Below, piece by piece: positions 1 to 8,710 of a stretch of DNA of 64,000 nt (position 1 is its first letter; the number at the start of each line of letters is the position of its first letter). Below the pieces are notes generated by a model. The model did not search any database. It was not told where the DNA came from and saw nothing but the letters and a program-made list of their open reading frames with translations. The stretch is from Terriglobales bacterium (GTDB taxonomy: Bacteria; Acidobacteriota; Terriglobia; Bryobacterales; Bryobacteraceae): contig JAIXQP010000030.1 in the NCBI GenBank assembly GCA_027485675.1, forward strand, positions 62,001-126,000, written 5' to 3'. The position numbers and the translations under genes were made by a program.

Positions 1-2083
1 GGTTCTTGCCGCAGGTCGGGCAGGGCTCGTCGAGCGGGACATCCGCCTGCTTCGCCGCCTGGCCCAACTGCTTGGTGGTCTTGCAATCGGGGTAACCGGA
101 ACAGGCGTAGAACTGGCCGAAACGGCCCTTCTTGAGCACCATCGGGCGGCCGCAGTTCGGGCAGTACTCCTCCTCGCCCTGCTCGCCCATCTCCTCCGGC
201 TGCGCCGAAGGAAGCTCGCGCGTGTTCGAACACTCGGGGTAGCCGGTACAGGCGATAAAGCTCCCGTGCCGTCCCCACTTGATCACCATCGGCTTGCTGC
301 ACTTCTCGCAGATGAAGTCGGTCGGCTTCTCCATCCGCTTGATGTCGGTCATCTGGGTGGCCGCGCGCTCCAGGTCCACGGCGAAGCGCTCATAGAACGA
401 GCCCATCGCGTGCCGCCAGTCCACCTTGCCGTCTTCGATCTCGTCGAGCTCCTCTTCCATCCGCGCCGTATAGCGAATATCGAAGATGTCGCCGAAGGAC
501 TCGGTCAACAGATCCGTCACCACCGTACCGAGTTCGGTCGGATAGAACTTGCCGCCTTCCTTCTTGACGTACTCCCGCTCCTGAATCGTCGACAGGATGG
601 AGGCGTACGTGGACGGCCGGCCCACGCCCTTGGCTTCGAGCTCCTTGACGAGCGTCGCTTCGTTGAACCGGGGCGGCGGCTCCGTGAAATGCTGTTCGGA
701 GTCGAGCGACTTCAGCTTCAGCTCCTCGCCCTGGGTCACCAGGGGGAGCTTCTGCTTCAACTCGTCGTCGTCTTCGTCCTTAACGTCCTTGCCTTCCTCG
801 TAAACCGCCAGGAAGCCGTCGAACTTCGGCACCGAGCCCGTCGCCCGGAACAGGTATTCCGTCTTCGACTTGCCCTTGGCCACCACGTCGATCGTCGTCT
901 GATCGAAGACCGCGCTCGTCATCTGCGAAGCGACAAAACGCATCCAGATCAGCCGATACATCTTTAACTCGTCTTCCTGCAGGAACGGCGCCACGGACTC
1001 CGGCGTCCGCATGGCCGCCGTCGGCCGGATGGCTTCGTGGGCGTCCTGGGCGTCCTTCTTTCCCTTGTACAGGTTCGGCTTCTCCGGCAGATAGGCCGCG
1101 CCGTAGCGGTCGCCGATGAACTGCCGCACTTCGCCCAACGCGTCATCGGACACGCGGACCGAGTCGGTACGCATGTAGGTGATCAGACCGATCGACCCTT
1201 CGGCGCCCAACTCCACGCCTTCGTACAGCCGCTGCGCGATCATCATCGACCGCTTCACGGAAAACCGCAGCTTCCGGGCCGCTTCCTGCTGCAACGTCGA
1301 GGTGATGAACGGCGGCACCGGGTTCCGGCGCTTCTCCTTCGTTCCCACCGACTGCACCAGGTACGGCCGGTCCTGCAGATCCTTCACGATCCCCGAGGCC
1401 CGCTCTTCATTCGGAATGGCCTGATTCTCGCCGTCGATCTTCGCCAGACGCGCCTTCAGCACCGGCGCCTTCTTGGCGTTCAGGGCGACGTCAATCGTCC
1501 AGTACTCTTCCTGTAAGAAGGCCTGGATCTCGCGCTCCCGGTCCACGATCAGCCGCAAAGCCACCGTCTGCACACGCCCGGCCGAAAGGCCCCGGCGCAC
1601 CTTGTCCCAAAGCAATGGCGAAATCTTGTAGCCGACCAGCCTGTCGAGCACGCGGCGCGCCTGCTGGGCGTCCACCAGGTTCGTATTCACCTGCAGCGGA
1701 TTGTCGAACGCCTTTCGAACGGCCGTCGCGGTGATCTCGTTAAACATCACCCGGAAGATCTTCGGCCCTTTGGCGCTATTCTTCGACGCCAGCTCTTCCT
1801 GCAAGTGGTAGCAGATCGCTTCGCCTTCCCGATCCGGGTCGGCCGCGAGATAGATGGATTCGACACCCTTGGCGGCGGCGCGAAGTTCGCCGATCAGCTT
1901 CTTCTTGCCTTCAATGACTTCGTAGGTCGGTTCAAAGCCGCGATCGACGTCGACAGCCAGGTCGCTCTTCGGCAGGTCTTTAATATGACCGAGCGAAGCC
2001 TTGACCACGAACTGATTGCCAAGGTATTTTCCGATGGTTTTCGCCTTCGCCGGAGATTCGACGATGACGAGGGATTTGGACAT
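1..2083 (-). CDS. topA: DNA topoisomerase I, type IA (3' end beyond window)
   Basis: Relaxes negatively supercoiled DNA by single-strand passage. The reading frame starts at an ATG at 2083 and stays open to base 1, giving about 694 codons. It opens with a TOPRIM start (SLVIVESPAKAKTIGKYL) and has the TOPRIM acidic motif DPDREGEA. The active-site tyrosine lies in ITYMRTDSVR. The C-terminal part carries two complete four-cysteine zinc fingers (CEKC...CTGYPEC and CPNC...CSGYPDC), and a third begins at the window edge (CPTC). The gene lies 33 bases downstream of dprA on the same strand, a common dprA-topA order. Only the extreme C-terminus is missing. Confidence 0.97.
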   Translation of the reverse strand, partial: MSKSLVIVESPAKAKTIGKYLGNQFVVKASLGHIKDLPKSDLAVDVDRGFEPTYEVIEGKKKLIGELRAAAKGVESIYLAADPDREGEAICYHLQEELASKNSAKGPKIFRVMFNEITATAVRKAFDNPLQVNTNLVDAQQARRVLDRLVGYKISPLLWDKVRRGLSAGRVQTVALRLIVDREREIQAFLQEEYWTIDVALNAKKAPVLKARLAKIDGENQAIPNEERASGIVKDLQDRPYLVQSVGTKEKRRNPVPPFITSTLQQEAARKLRFSVKRSMMIAQRLYEGVELGAEGSIGLITYMRTDSVRVSDDALGEVRQFIGDRYGAAYLPEKPNLYKGKKDAQDAHEAIRPTAAMRTPESVAPFLQEDELKMYRLIWMRFVASQMTSAVFDQTTIDVVAKGKSKTEYLFRATGSVPKFDGFLAVYEEGKDVKDEDDDELKQKLPLVTQGEELKLKSLDSEQHFTEPPPRFNEATLVKELEAKGVGRPSTYASILSTIQEREYVKKEGGKFYPTELGTVVTDLLTESFGDIFDIRYTARMEEELDEIEDGKVDWRHAMGSFYERFAVDLERAATQMTDIKRMEKPTDFICEKCSKPMVIKWGRHGSFIACTGYPECSNTRELPSAQPEEMGEQGEEEYCPNCGRPMVLKKGRFGQFYACSGYPDCKTTKQLGQAAKQADVPLDEPCPTCGKN

Positions 2084-2116
2084 ATGGATTTTTACTCTTC
2101 GGGCGGATAGCCCAGA

Positions 2117-3280
2117 TTACCAGACTTTTACGAATTGTTTGCCGGGCAGCTGTTTCACCAAGCCGAGCAGCTCCAATTCAAACAGAGCCGCCACAATCTC
2201 AGACGAGGAATAGTTTTCCAGACGATCCAGCACTTCGTCAATATGGGTCGCCTTCTCGATCAGCAGGTTTTCAAGAATCGCCCGGCCGAGCGGCGCATTC
2301 GGACCCAGCGGCAAAAGCTGCTGCCCCAAGTCGCCACGTTGTTCTTTTTCAACAGTTTGCAATCGATACCGCTCGTCCGGCGGCAGCTCGCTGACAATGT
2401 CCTGGGCGTCCATCACCAGCTTGGCCCCCTGCCGGACTAAAAGATTCGGCGCCCAGCTCAACTTCGAGGTGATGTTGCCCGGCACCGCGAAAACCTCCCG
2501 CCCCTGGTCCATCGCCAGGCGCGCCGTAATGGCCGAGCCCGAGTACTGCGCCCCCTCGACGATCAGCACCCCCGAACTCATGCCGGATACGATCCGATTC
2601 CGAATCGGAAAATTCTGAGGGAAGGCCGGGGCACCCATCGGGAACTCGCTCACCAGCAGCCCCTTGGCTGCGATCTCCTCATAGAGCTTCCGGTTTTCGG
2701 ACGGATAGACCATGTCGACGCCGCACCCGAACACCGCGATGGTTTTGCCGCCCGCCTGCAGCGTCCCCCGGTGCGCCGCCGTGTCGATTCCGCGCGCCAT
2801 CCCGCTGATGACCCCAACGCCGAGCCCCGCCAGGTCCCCGGCCAGCTTCTCGGCGACGGCCATCCCGTACGGCGTCGGCTTCCGCGTGCCGACGACGGCC
2901 ACCGTGATCGCCGAGAGCAGCGCCAGATCGCCGCGGCAGAAGAGGACCGTCGGCGGGTCCAGGATGCCCCGCAGCTTTTCGGGATAGGCCGGGTCCGTCA
3001 CTGGCACCAGCTGCGAGCCGGTCGCCTTCAGCCGTTCGGCTTGCGTGGCGGCGTCTTCAAAGGTACAGCCGGATTGAATCGCCCGCGCCACGCCCGGCGA
3101 GAGGCCCGCCGCCTCCAGTTCGGTCACCGAAGCGCGGAAGAGGGCCAGGGGCGTCCGAAAGCGGTCCAGCACCGTGACGGCCTTCCGGGTGCCCAAGCCG
3201 GGGATCAGGCGAAGCGCCAACCAGTGCAGCAGTTCCTCGTCCGACAGCCGAGGGGCGAGAGTGGGAGCAGATCCTGTCAT
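2117..3280 (-). CDS. dprA: DNA-processing protein DprA/Smf
   Basis: 387 residues, the normal family length. DprA binds incoming single-stranded DNA during transformation and loads RecA. The Rossmann-like core is clear: VVGTRKPTPYG, then SGMARGIDTAAHRGTL, FGCGVDMVYPSEN, and FPIRNRIVSGMS. The N-terminus has a helix-hairpin-helix/SAM-like segment (LIPGLGTRKAV, then LSPGVARAI). The C-terminus resembles the DML1 winged helix (ATHIDEVLDRL...LELLGLVKQLPG). It precedes topA with a 33-base gap. The ATG start at 3280 has no obvious Shine-Dalgarno sequence. Presence of DprA suggests competence capacity but does not prove it. Confidence 0.95.
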   Translation of the reverse strand: MTGSAPTLAPRLSDEELLHWLALRLIPGLGTRKAVTVLDRFRTPLALFRASVTELEAAGLSPGVARAIQSGCTFEDAATQAERLKATGSQLVPVTDPAYPEKLRGILDPPTVLFCRGDLALLSAITVAVVGTRKPTPYGMAVAEKLAGDLAGLGVGVISGMARGIDTAAHRGTLQAGGKTIAVFGCGVDMVYPSENRKLYEEIAAKGLLVSEFPMGAPAFPQNFPIRNRIVSGMSSGVLIVEGAQYSGSAITARLAMDQGREVFAVPGNITSKLSWAPNLLVRQGAKLVMDAQDIVSELPPDERYRLQTVEKEQRGDLGQQLLPLGPNAPLGRAILENLLIEKATHIDEVLDRLENYSSSEIVAALFELELLGLVKQLPGKQFVKVW

Positions 3281-3342
3281 TAATGAGTGCTGTGGCGCGA
3301 GAGAGTCGGAAATCTCATACGGTTGCGATACCCTGAAGAGAT

Positions 3343-3792
3343 ATGAGCCAGCATGCCACGTTTGACGATGCCAATTTGATCCTGCGCCTGTACGAGATCC
3401 GGCGCGAGGAGCGGATGCGCGAAGCGCGGCGCTGGTACGCTCGCAATTTCGGCCCCGCCACCGTCGCCGAGTACCGCGCCATCTGCACCCCCGGCACGGA
3501 CGAAGACGAGTACGTCCGCATGGTCATCAGCTACTACGAGATGGTGGCGAGCTTCATCACGCAGGGCGTCCTCAGCACGCAGCTCTATTTTGCCACCGGC
3601 GGCGAACTAGGCCTGGTCTACTCCCGCGTTGAACCCGTCCTGGCCGATCTCCGGACCGCCACCGGCCACCCCGGCATGTTCAAGAACCTCGAAATTGTCG
3701 CCAAGCAGTACGGCGAGTTCCTCGACGCCCAAGCCCCCGGCAATTGGGAAGGGTTCAAGAAGCGCACCCGCGGCATGATCATCGCGAAGTAA
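3343..3792 (+). CDS. Conserved hypothetical protein, 149 aa
   Basis: Soluble, charged, mostly helical protein with no signal peptide or membrane segment. I do not recognise a named family. The N-terminal half is Arg/Glu-rich (LYEIRREERMREARRWYARN) and the middle contains an aromatic stretch (YYEMVASFITQG). Regular GC-rich codon use and the tight spacing to the next gene (3 bases after the stop) support it as real. The start ATG is preceded by a TACCCT hexamer 8 bases upstream and a weak GAAGAG. It diverges from dprA. The two small genes here probably form one transcript. Confidence 0.75.
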   Translation: MSQHATFDDANLILRLYEIRREERMREARRWYARNFGPATVAEYRAICTPGTDEDEYVRMVISYYEMVASFITQGVLSTQLYFATGGELGLVYSRVEPVLADLRTATGHPGMFKNLEIVAKQYGEFLDAQAPGNWEGFKKRTRGMIIAK

Positions 3793-3795
3793 TCC

Positions 3796-4065
3796 ATGCG
3801 CCGGGAACCGGATTTCTTCGGCGAGGACGAAGAACTCGACCTCGTCTACATCGCCAAGCGCCTCCTCGACGCCAAAGCCCTCGAAGAGAAACTGACGGCC
3901 GCCCAAATCGATTACCTCGTCGAACCCGATGAGTACCGGGGCGGCTTCCTGTTCCAGACCGTTCGCACCGGAGCCTTCTTCTACGTCCGGGGCACGGAGG
4001 GGGACGCCGTACGCGAAAAGCTGGCCGCGATGGGCTTCAAGCCCCAGCCGGTGGTGGAATCGTAG
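3796..4065 (+). CDS. Conserved hypothetical protein, 89 aa
   Basis: Small soluble acidic protein beginning 3 bases after the preceding stop, so very likely co-transcribed with it. The pattern LEEKLTAAQIDYLVEPDEY followed by a FYVRG strand resembles small DUF2007-like (putative signal-transducing) alpha/beta modules, but that is only a shape impression. Its last 29 bases overlap the 3' end of the convergent sulfatase gene. No catalytic motif is visible. Confidence 0.7.
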   Translation: MRREPDFFGEDEELDLVYIAKRLLDAKALEEKLTAAQIDYLVEPDEYRGGFLFQTVRTGAFFYVRGTEGDAVREKLAAMGFKPQPVVES

Positions 4066-5266
4066 CGTTCAGCCGGCGCTCCAGAGCCGCCATCGCCGGG
4101 GGCTTCGCCGAGGCCAGGTTGTTGACTTCGCCCGGGTCCTTCCGCAGATCGTAGAACTCGCGATGGCCGGTCTGATCGTATACGTTCAACTTGGCGTCGC
4201 GGGTCCGGATCGTCCGGATGGGATTCACCCACTTCTGTTTGGCGTAGTAGTCGGAGAAGACGGCGTCCCGCCGGTTGGGGCGGAGGAGCGATTGGCCGTC
4301 GACGGGCGCAGGCCAGCGGAGGCCCGCCGCGTCGGCCAGCGTCGGGGCGAAGTCGACTGTGGAGACGAGGTCGGTCCGCACGCCCGGACGCAGCCGGCCG
4401 GGGGCCGAGAGCACGAGCGGAATCCGCATGCACTCGTCATAGACGAAGGGCCCCTTAAACGGCAGCCCATGCTCGCCTAGCTGGTCGCCGTGGTCGGAGG
4501 TGAGCAGGATGATGGTCTTATCGAGGTCGATCGCATCGAGCACCTGCCCCAACTGCGCATCCGTTTTTTCAACGAGATCCAGGTAATAGCTGCGGTAGAG
4601 CTTCCACTGGGCCGGCGTGAAGTCCGCCGTGATCTTGCCCTGGTCCCGGTCGACGTACTCCCGCTGCTCCACCGGCTTCGCCGCCAGGTTACTTAAGTCC
4701 GTCGCCGGAAGGCGCACCTCCGGCCGGACGGTGGTCTTGGCCATCTCTCGCCGGACGGCATAGATGTCGTGGGGGTTGAGGAGCGACACCCAGGCGAGCC
4801 ACGGTCCACTCCGGCCGCGGAGCCATTCGACGGCGGCCGCCGTCACCGCCGGATCCTTGCCATCGACGCGGACATCGAAACCAAAGGGCCGCAGATCTTT
4901 ATCCGGCAGGCCGAGGTGCCACTTGCCGAACAAGGCCGTCTGGTAGCCTGCTTTTTGGAAGACCTGCCCCAGGTTCGGCAGAGCCGCCGAAAGGGGTTTG
5001 CCGAGGGAAGAGTCGTCGACGTTGGTCCACACGCCGGTTCGCTTGGGCATCAACCCGGTGAGGAACGAGGCCCGGGCCGCGGAGCATTGCGGGGTGGTGC
5101 AGAAGGCGTTCGCGAAGCGGACGCCGCGCGCAAGCAGGCGCTCCCGGTTGGGCAGGCGCGTCACCCCCGGCAGCAGAGCAGATTCCTGGTCCGTCATGAA
5201 CACCAGCACGTTGGGGGCTGGCGGCCGGACGGCCAGAGTCTGCATCCACCGCCGGCGGGTTAGCAT
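4037..5266 (-). CDS. Sulfatase (alkaline phosphatase superfamily)
   Basis: 409 residues. Hydrolyses sulfate esters, by homology of carbohydrates; the true substrate is unknown. The N-terminal metal motif NVLVFMTDQE and the active-site sequence C61-S-A-A-R65 followed by LTG are visible, as are GKWHLG (residues 115-120 region) and LTSDHGDQLGEHG. The cysteine should be converted to formylglycine. The motif is CxAxR rather than the usual CxPxR, which anaerobic-type maturases (anSME) are known to accept. The start ATG overlaps the upstream stop as TAATG, so it is translationally coupled to the NHL/TIGR03437 gene. A twin-arginine-like TRRRWMQTLA is followed by no proper hydrophobic stretch, so export is uncertain. 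Its 3' end overlaps the convergent 89-aa gene by 29 bases. Confidence 0.9.
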   Translation of the reverse strand: MLTRRRWMQTLAVRPPAPNVLVFMTDQESALLPGVTRLPNRERLLARGVRFANAFCTTPQCSAARASFLTGLMPKRTGVWTNVDDSSLGKPLSAALPNLGQVFQKAGYQTALFGKWHLGLPDKDLRPFGFDVRVDGKDPAVTAAAVEWLRGRSGPWLAWVSLLNPHDIYAVRREMAKTTVRPEVRLPATDLSNLAAKPVEQREYVDRDQGKITADFTPAQWKLYRSYYLDLVEKTDAQLGQVLDAIDLDKTIILLTSDHGDQLGEHGLPFKGPFVYDECMRIPLVLSAPGRLRPGVRTDLVSTVDFAPTLADAAGLRWPAPVDGQSLLRPNRRDAVFSDYYAKQKWVNPIRTIRTRDAKLNVYDQTGHREFYDLRKDPGEVNNLASAKPPAMAALERRLNATIPPPAGA

Positions 5267-8022
5267 TAGGGGTTTGCCGGCTGGACGACGACTTCGGTCG
5301 GGTTGCGCAGCGGGAACGTGATGACGTTACTCACGTAGATGTCCTGCGCGATGGTCAACTGCGTCGCCGAGTTGGTGGGCAGGTCGGAGTTCAGTTCGAG
5401 ATGGATTTCGTACAGGCCAATCGACCCCGGCCGCAGGGCGGCGTAGAGAACGTTGGCCGTCTTGCCACTCGCGAGCGAGGAGACGAACGCGCTGGGCTCG
5501 TTCAGGATCGGTCCGCGGTAGACCGCGCCGGTGACCGCCAGATTCTGCGCGAACGACTCCTTCAACCGGCCCAGACCCGTGCCGAAGACCACGATGGTCT
5601 GGCCGGGGAGCGCCGGGTTGGCCTCGGTCACGGCGGCGCCTTCGGTATTGGCGCAGCAGAGGTTGGGCGTGGTGGCCGTCAGAATGACCTGGGCCGTATC
5701 GTTGGTCTTCGTCGAATAGACGATGCCATTGCCGGCTTCCCCCGGAACGCGGGCGCGGAGCCGGATACGGGTAAACACGCCGGCGGCAAACGCTTCCACT
5801 CGTTCGTCCTTGTTGATCTCGAGGATCAACCCGTCACGCACGTCGGCCAGGCTATCCGTCTCCTTGACGGTGTACGAGTACTCGCGGCCGTCAATGATGA
5901 CCGTGGCCACGTCGCCTCTCTGGATGCTGCCGTCGACAGAAACCGTGCCGGTGGCGCGCGACGAGAAGTGCTGCACGATGCCCTGGCGGGGGTCTGTACC
6001 TTCAATCGCGAACAGACCGGGGTTCTCGGAGATGATCTGTACGGCAACTGGCATCGTGGTTGTCACGGTGCCATCAGCGTGGGTGCGGCGCACGTAAGCA
6101 CTGACGCTATTGCGGTCAAAGAACTCCCAGGGCATCTGCGCGTTGATGCGGTCCGGCGAAACCAGGAACAGGGGCGCCAGCTTGCCGTCGAGATACAACT
6201 CCACGTTGCCGAGCCGCGTGGGTAGAGTCTCGGCATTCTCCGGCGCCGCGACGACGCGATCGGCGAGGTTGCCGCCGAGCACCGAAACGATCGACCCGGG
6301 AGCGACACGGGCCGCATCCTGACCGCCCGTGAGAAACGCGCCAGCGGTCGTCAGGACGATCAGAGCGTCGGTGGGAGCCGTGCTCGTGGAGATTTCAATC
6401 GCGTTACCGCCTTCGCCGCCTTCCCGCGCCGTCAGCAGCAGGGTGCTGAGGTCCGGAATGACGCTCGCGGTGACGTACGGATCCGGCTTGGCGTTGATCA
6501 CGTTCACGAGGTTCGTCAACAGGCTGGAGACCGTATCGGTCTTGACAATCTTGTAGACGTATCTGTTCGTGGCATCACCCTTCTTGATCGTGATGGTGAT
6601 CTCGTCGTTCTCGCGGACCGTTCCCGACAGGCCAATGGTTTGCGTGGCGAACACATCGAGACTGGCGGCGTTGCGGACGGCGGTGTAGGGGATCGGTTGA
6701 TCGTGGGTGGAGAAGACCATCACCCGGCGGTTGAAGGGGTCGGCGACGTAGAGGTTCGTGCCGTCAAAGGCAAGGGACATGGGCGTCCGCAACTGGTCGG
6801 TGGAGGACCGCAACAGGGGAAACGCGCTGTCCGAGGAGCGGTTGATCGACTCGCCCACCTGACCCAAAACCGTATCGGCCTTCTGGCCGTTCCGGACCGG
6901 CAGGGTGTTGTAGACGAGAATGCGGTCGTTGCCGCCGTCGGCGATAAAGAGACGCCGGCCGTCGCTCAAGGCGAACCGGGGGAACTCGATGGACGCGGCG
7001 CAGAGACGGGGGAACACATCCACACCATCGCGCTTCCCGCTAGCCGGGCAGAGCTTCGGAGTGTTGTTGGCCTCGGCGGAGGTGAAGTCCGGCTGGCCCA
7101 ACACGAGATCGGCCGCCTGCGCATTCTGGGAGGGGATCGTGTTCCAGACCATGACCCGGTTGAAGCCGAGGTCGGAGACAAACAGGCGCTGGCCGTCGCT
7201 GGTCACCGAAACCGGATTCAGCAGGTTGTCGGCCTTGGGATCGATGCGGGTGACGACCAGGTCCAGTTCCACGCGGGTGGTGAAGTTGGGGGCGCCAAGG
7301 ACCACGTTGGCGGCTTGATTATTCTGCGTGGGGAAGTTGTTCCAGATGAGGACCCGGTTGTTGCTGGTATCGGCCACCATCAGCCGGTTGCCCTGGATCC
7401 AGACGCCCTGGGGGCCGCGGAGACTGCTCGCCGTCGGCGGATTCGCCACGCGGTTGGTAGTGAAGTTCTCCTGACCCAGGACGAGGTCGGCCGGTTGATT
7501 GTTCTGCGTGGGGATGCGATTCCAGATCAGGACGCGGTTGTTGTCCGTGTCGGAGACCACCAGCCGCACGCCGTCGGTAGCGACCGCGTTGGGCTGGCGA
7601 AGGGAGGCGTTGGTCGGCACCAGCTTCAACTCATTCGCGGTGAAGTCCGTTTGACCCAGCACGATCGACGCGGTACCCCGGCAGGCTGGACACAATTTTC
7701 CAGGGATCTGCGGCACGGCAGCGTTCACCGGCAGGGCAATCTCCTCGGCGACGTTCCGATAGATCAGCACGCGATGGTTCGTCGGGCCCGCCCCCACGCG
7801 ATTGGAGTCGGTGACGAACAGCATGTTGTTGGCAAACGCAACTCCACCGACTCCTCCCAAGGTATTTGCATTCAGGTCGGAGCTCTGCGCGGTAAACGTT
7901 TCCTGTCCAATCACAAGCCGGGCCGCTTGACCCGTAAAGAAATCGGCAGGCAGGGCAACCGCGGCGGTGGCCAGCAGGAGGGCGAAAGGCTTCATTCGGA
8001 AGAACTTCATCATCGAATACAC
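5266..8022 (-). CDS. Secreted NHL-repeat protein with Solibacter-type (TIGR03437) C-terminal domain
   Basis: About 918 residues from GTG 8022; an ATG at 8013 is an alternative start. A signal peptide (KPFALLLATAAVALPA) is followed by six or so NHL-type beta-propeller repeats, residues about 30-440. Their recurring tags are VLGQxDFT, DTxNNRVLIWN and LFVSD. The C-terminal part holds TIGR03437 landmarks: NAAS at 451-454, VAPGSIVSVLGGNL at 573-586, DRINAQMPWE at 624-633, ENPGLFA at 666-672, and GQTIVVFGTGLGRL at 807-820. Two related inserts of about 105 residues (462-568 and 690-795) interrupt that domain; see findings. A TATACT hexamer lies 8 bases before the GTG. It is coupled to the downstream sulfatase by TAATG. 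The function is unknown, but it is probably an extracellular binding protein. Confidence 0.88.
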   Translation of the reverse strand: MYSMMKFFRMKPFALLLATAAVALPADFFTGQAARLVIGQETFTAQSSDLNANTLGGVGGVAFANNMLFVTDSNRVGAGPTNHRVLIYRNVAEEIALPVNAAVPQIPGKLCPACRGTASIVLGQTDFTANELKLVPTNASLRQPNAVATDGVRLVVSDTDNNRVLIWNRIPTQNNQPADLVLGQENFTTNRVANPPTASSLRGPQGVWIQGNRLMVADTSNNRVLIWNNFPTQNNQAANVVLGAPNFTTRVELDLVVTRIDPKADNLLNPVSVTSDGQRLFVSDLGFNRVMVWNTIPSQNAQAADLVLGQPDFTSAEANNTPKLCPASGKRDGVDVFPRLCAASIEFPRFALSDGRRLFIADGGNDRILVYNTLPVRNGQKADTVLGQVGESINRSSDSAFPLLRSSTDQLRTPMSLAFDGTNLYVADPFNRRVMVFSTHDQPIPYTAVRNAASLDVFATQTIGLSGTVRENDEITITIKKGDATNRYVYKIVKTDTVSSLLTNLVNVINAKPDPYVTASVIPDLSTLLLTAREGGEGGNAIEISTSTAPTDALIVLTTAGAFLTGGQDAARVAPGSIVSVLGGNLADRVVAAPENAETLPTRLGNVELYLDGKLAPLFLVSPDRINAQMPWEFFDRNSVSAYVRRTHADGTVTTTMPVAVQIISENPGLFAIEGTDPRQGIVQHFSSRATGTVSVDGSIQRGDVATVIIDGREYSYTVKETDSLADVRDGLILEINKDERVEAFAAGVFTRIRLRARVPGEAGNGIVYSTKTNDTAQVILTATTPNLCCANTEGAAVTEANPALPGQTIVVFGTGLGRLKESFAQNLAVTGAVYRGPILNEPSAFVSSLASGKTANVLYAALRPGSIGLYEIHLELNSDLPTNSATQLTIAQDIYVSNVITFPLRNPTEVVVQPANP

Positions 8023-8030
8023 AATCTTGC

Positions 8031-8036
8031 AGTATA
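8031..8036 (-). promoter_or_regulatory. Candidate -10 box of the NHL protein-sulfatase operon
   Basis: The minus strand reads TATACT, a five-of-six match to TATAAT, eight bases before the GTG start of the secreted NHL protein. No convincing -35 is seen 16-18 bases upstream. The expected leader would be only one or two bases. Confidence 0.45.
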
Positions 8037-8083
8037 GCAGCCGACGTAAGCCGCAGCCGTTTCGTTGCTCGAATGGCGGAAAT

Positions 8084-8710
8084 TTACTTCCCCGTCACGA
8101 TCTCGCCCCAAATCACCTGATAAACCTCGAGTTGGCCCTCGATGTTTTTGCCCGCGCGGACGAACACCATCTGGTTCACGGGCAAGTTGGCGCGGTCGGA
8201 AATCACTCCGCGCTCTAAAAACCGGGTGTCGGGGCGCATCAGGAAGGGCCGGGCGGGCGCATTGCGCGTTTTCACGAGCACAGCGTTCTCGGTGAATCCG
8301 GTCACGACACCGGAGAACGCCAGATCCCCGCGGGGCATGATGTGCTCGGTGACACTCCGGTAAACGGGACGCCGCGGGTTGGGCGGCGGGGCATTGGGTT
8401 CCACGAGCCGGACGGTGCGGGCGTAGCAACGGCGGGTGCCGTCGGGCTGCAGCCGCTGATCGACCAACACCTCCACCGGGTCCGCCGGGGTGAACGCTTC
8501 CACTGAAACGCGCACCCGTTGCGATTCAAACCACGTCCGCTCGTCGTAGCTGCAGCGGGTTTCGCGGCCCGATTCGGCGGTGAGGAGGAAGCCGCCGCGC
8601 AGGCCATTCACTTTCGGATCGGAAAGTTTCCCGCGGACGATCCCCAGCGGTAGGTCGTCTTCCGCGGCCGAAACCGGGGCGAGCAGCACCAACAGGAAGA
8701 CCCAGCGCAT
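8084..8710 (-). CDS. Exported hypothetical protein, 208 aa
   Basis: The N-terminus is a clear signal peptide (MRWVFLLVLLAPVSAAED). The mature protein is predicted beta-rich, with a repeating ...SGVVTGFTENAVLVKTRN... strand pattern that resembles DUF5666-type OB-like modules. That resemblance is weak and I assign no function. The start codon abuts that of the divergent gene: the sequence CATATG at 8708-8713 contains both starts. There is therefore no intergenic promoter space, and a TAGCAT six bases before this ATG is a candidate -10 lying inside the neighbouring gene. Confidence 0.75.
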   Translation of the reverse strand: MRWVFLLVLLAPVSAAEDDLPLGIVRGKLSDPKVNGLRGGFLLTAESGRETRCSYDERTWFESQRVRVSVEAFTPADPVEVLVDQRLQPDGTRRCYARTVRLVEPNAPPPNPRRPVYRSVTEHIMPRGDLAFSGVVTGFTENAVLVKTRNAPARPFLMRPDTRFLERGVISDRANLPVNQMVFVRAGKNIEGQLEVYQVIWGEIVTGK

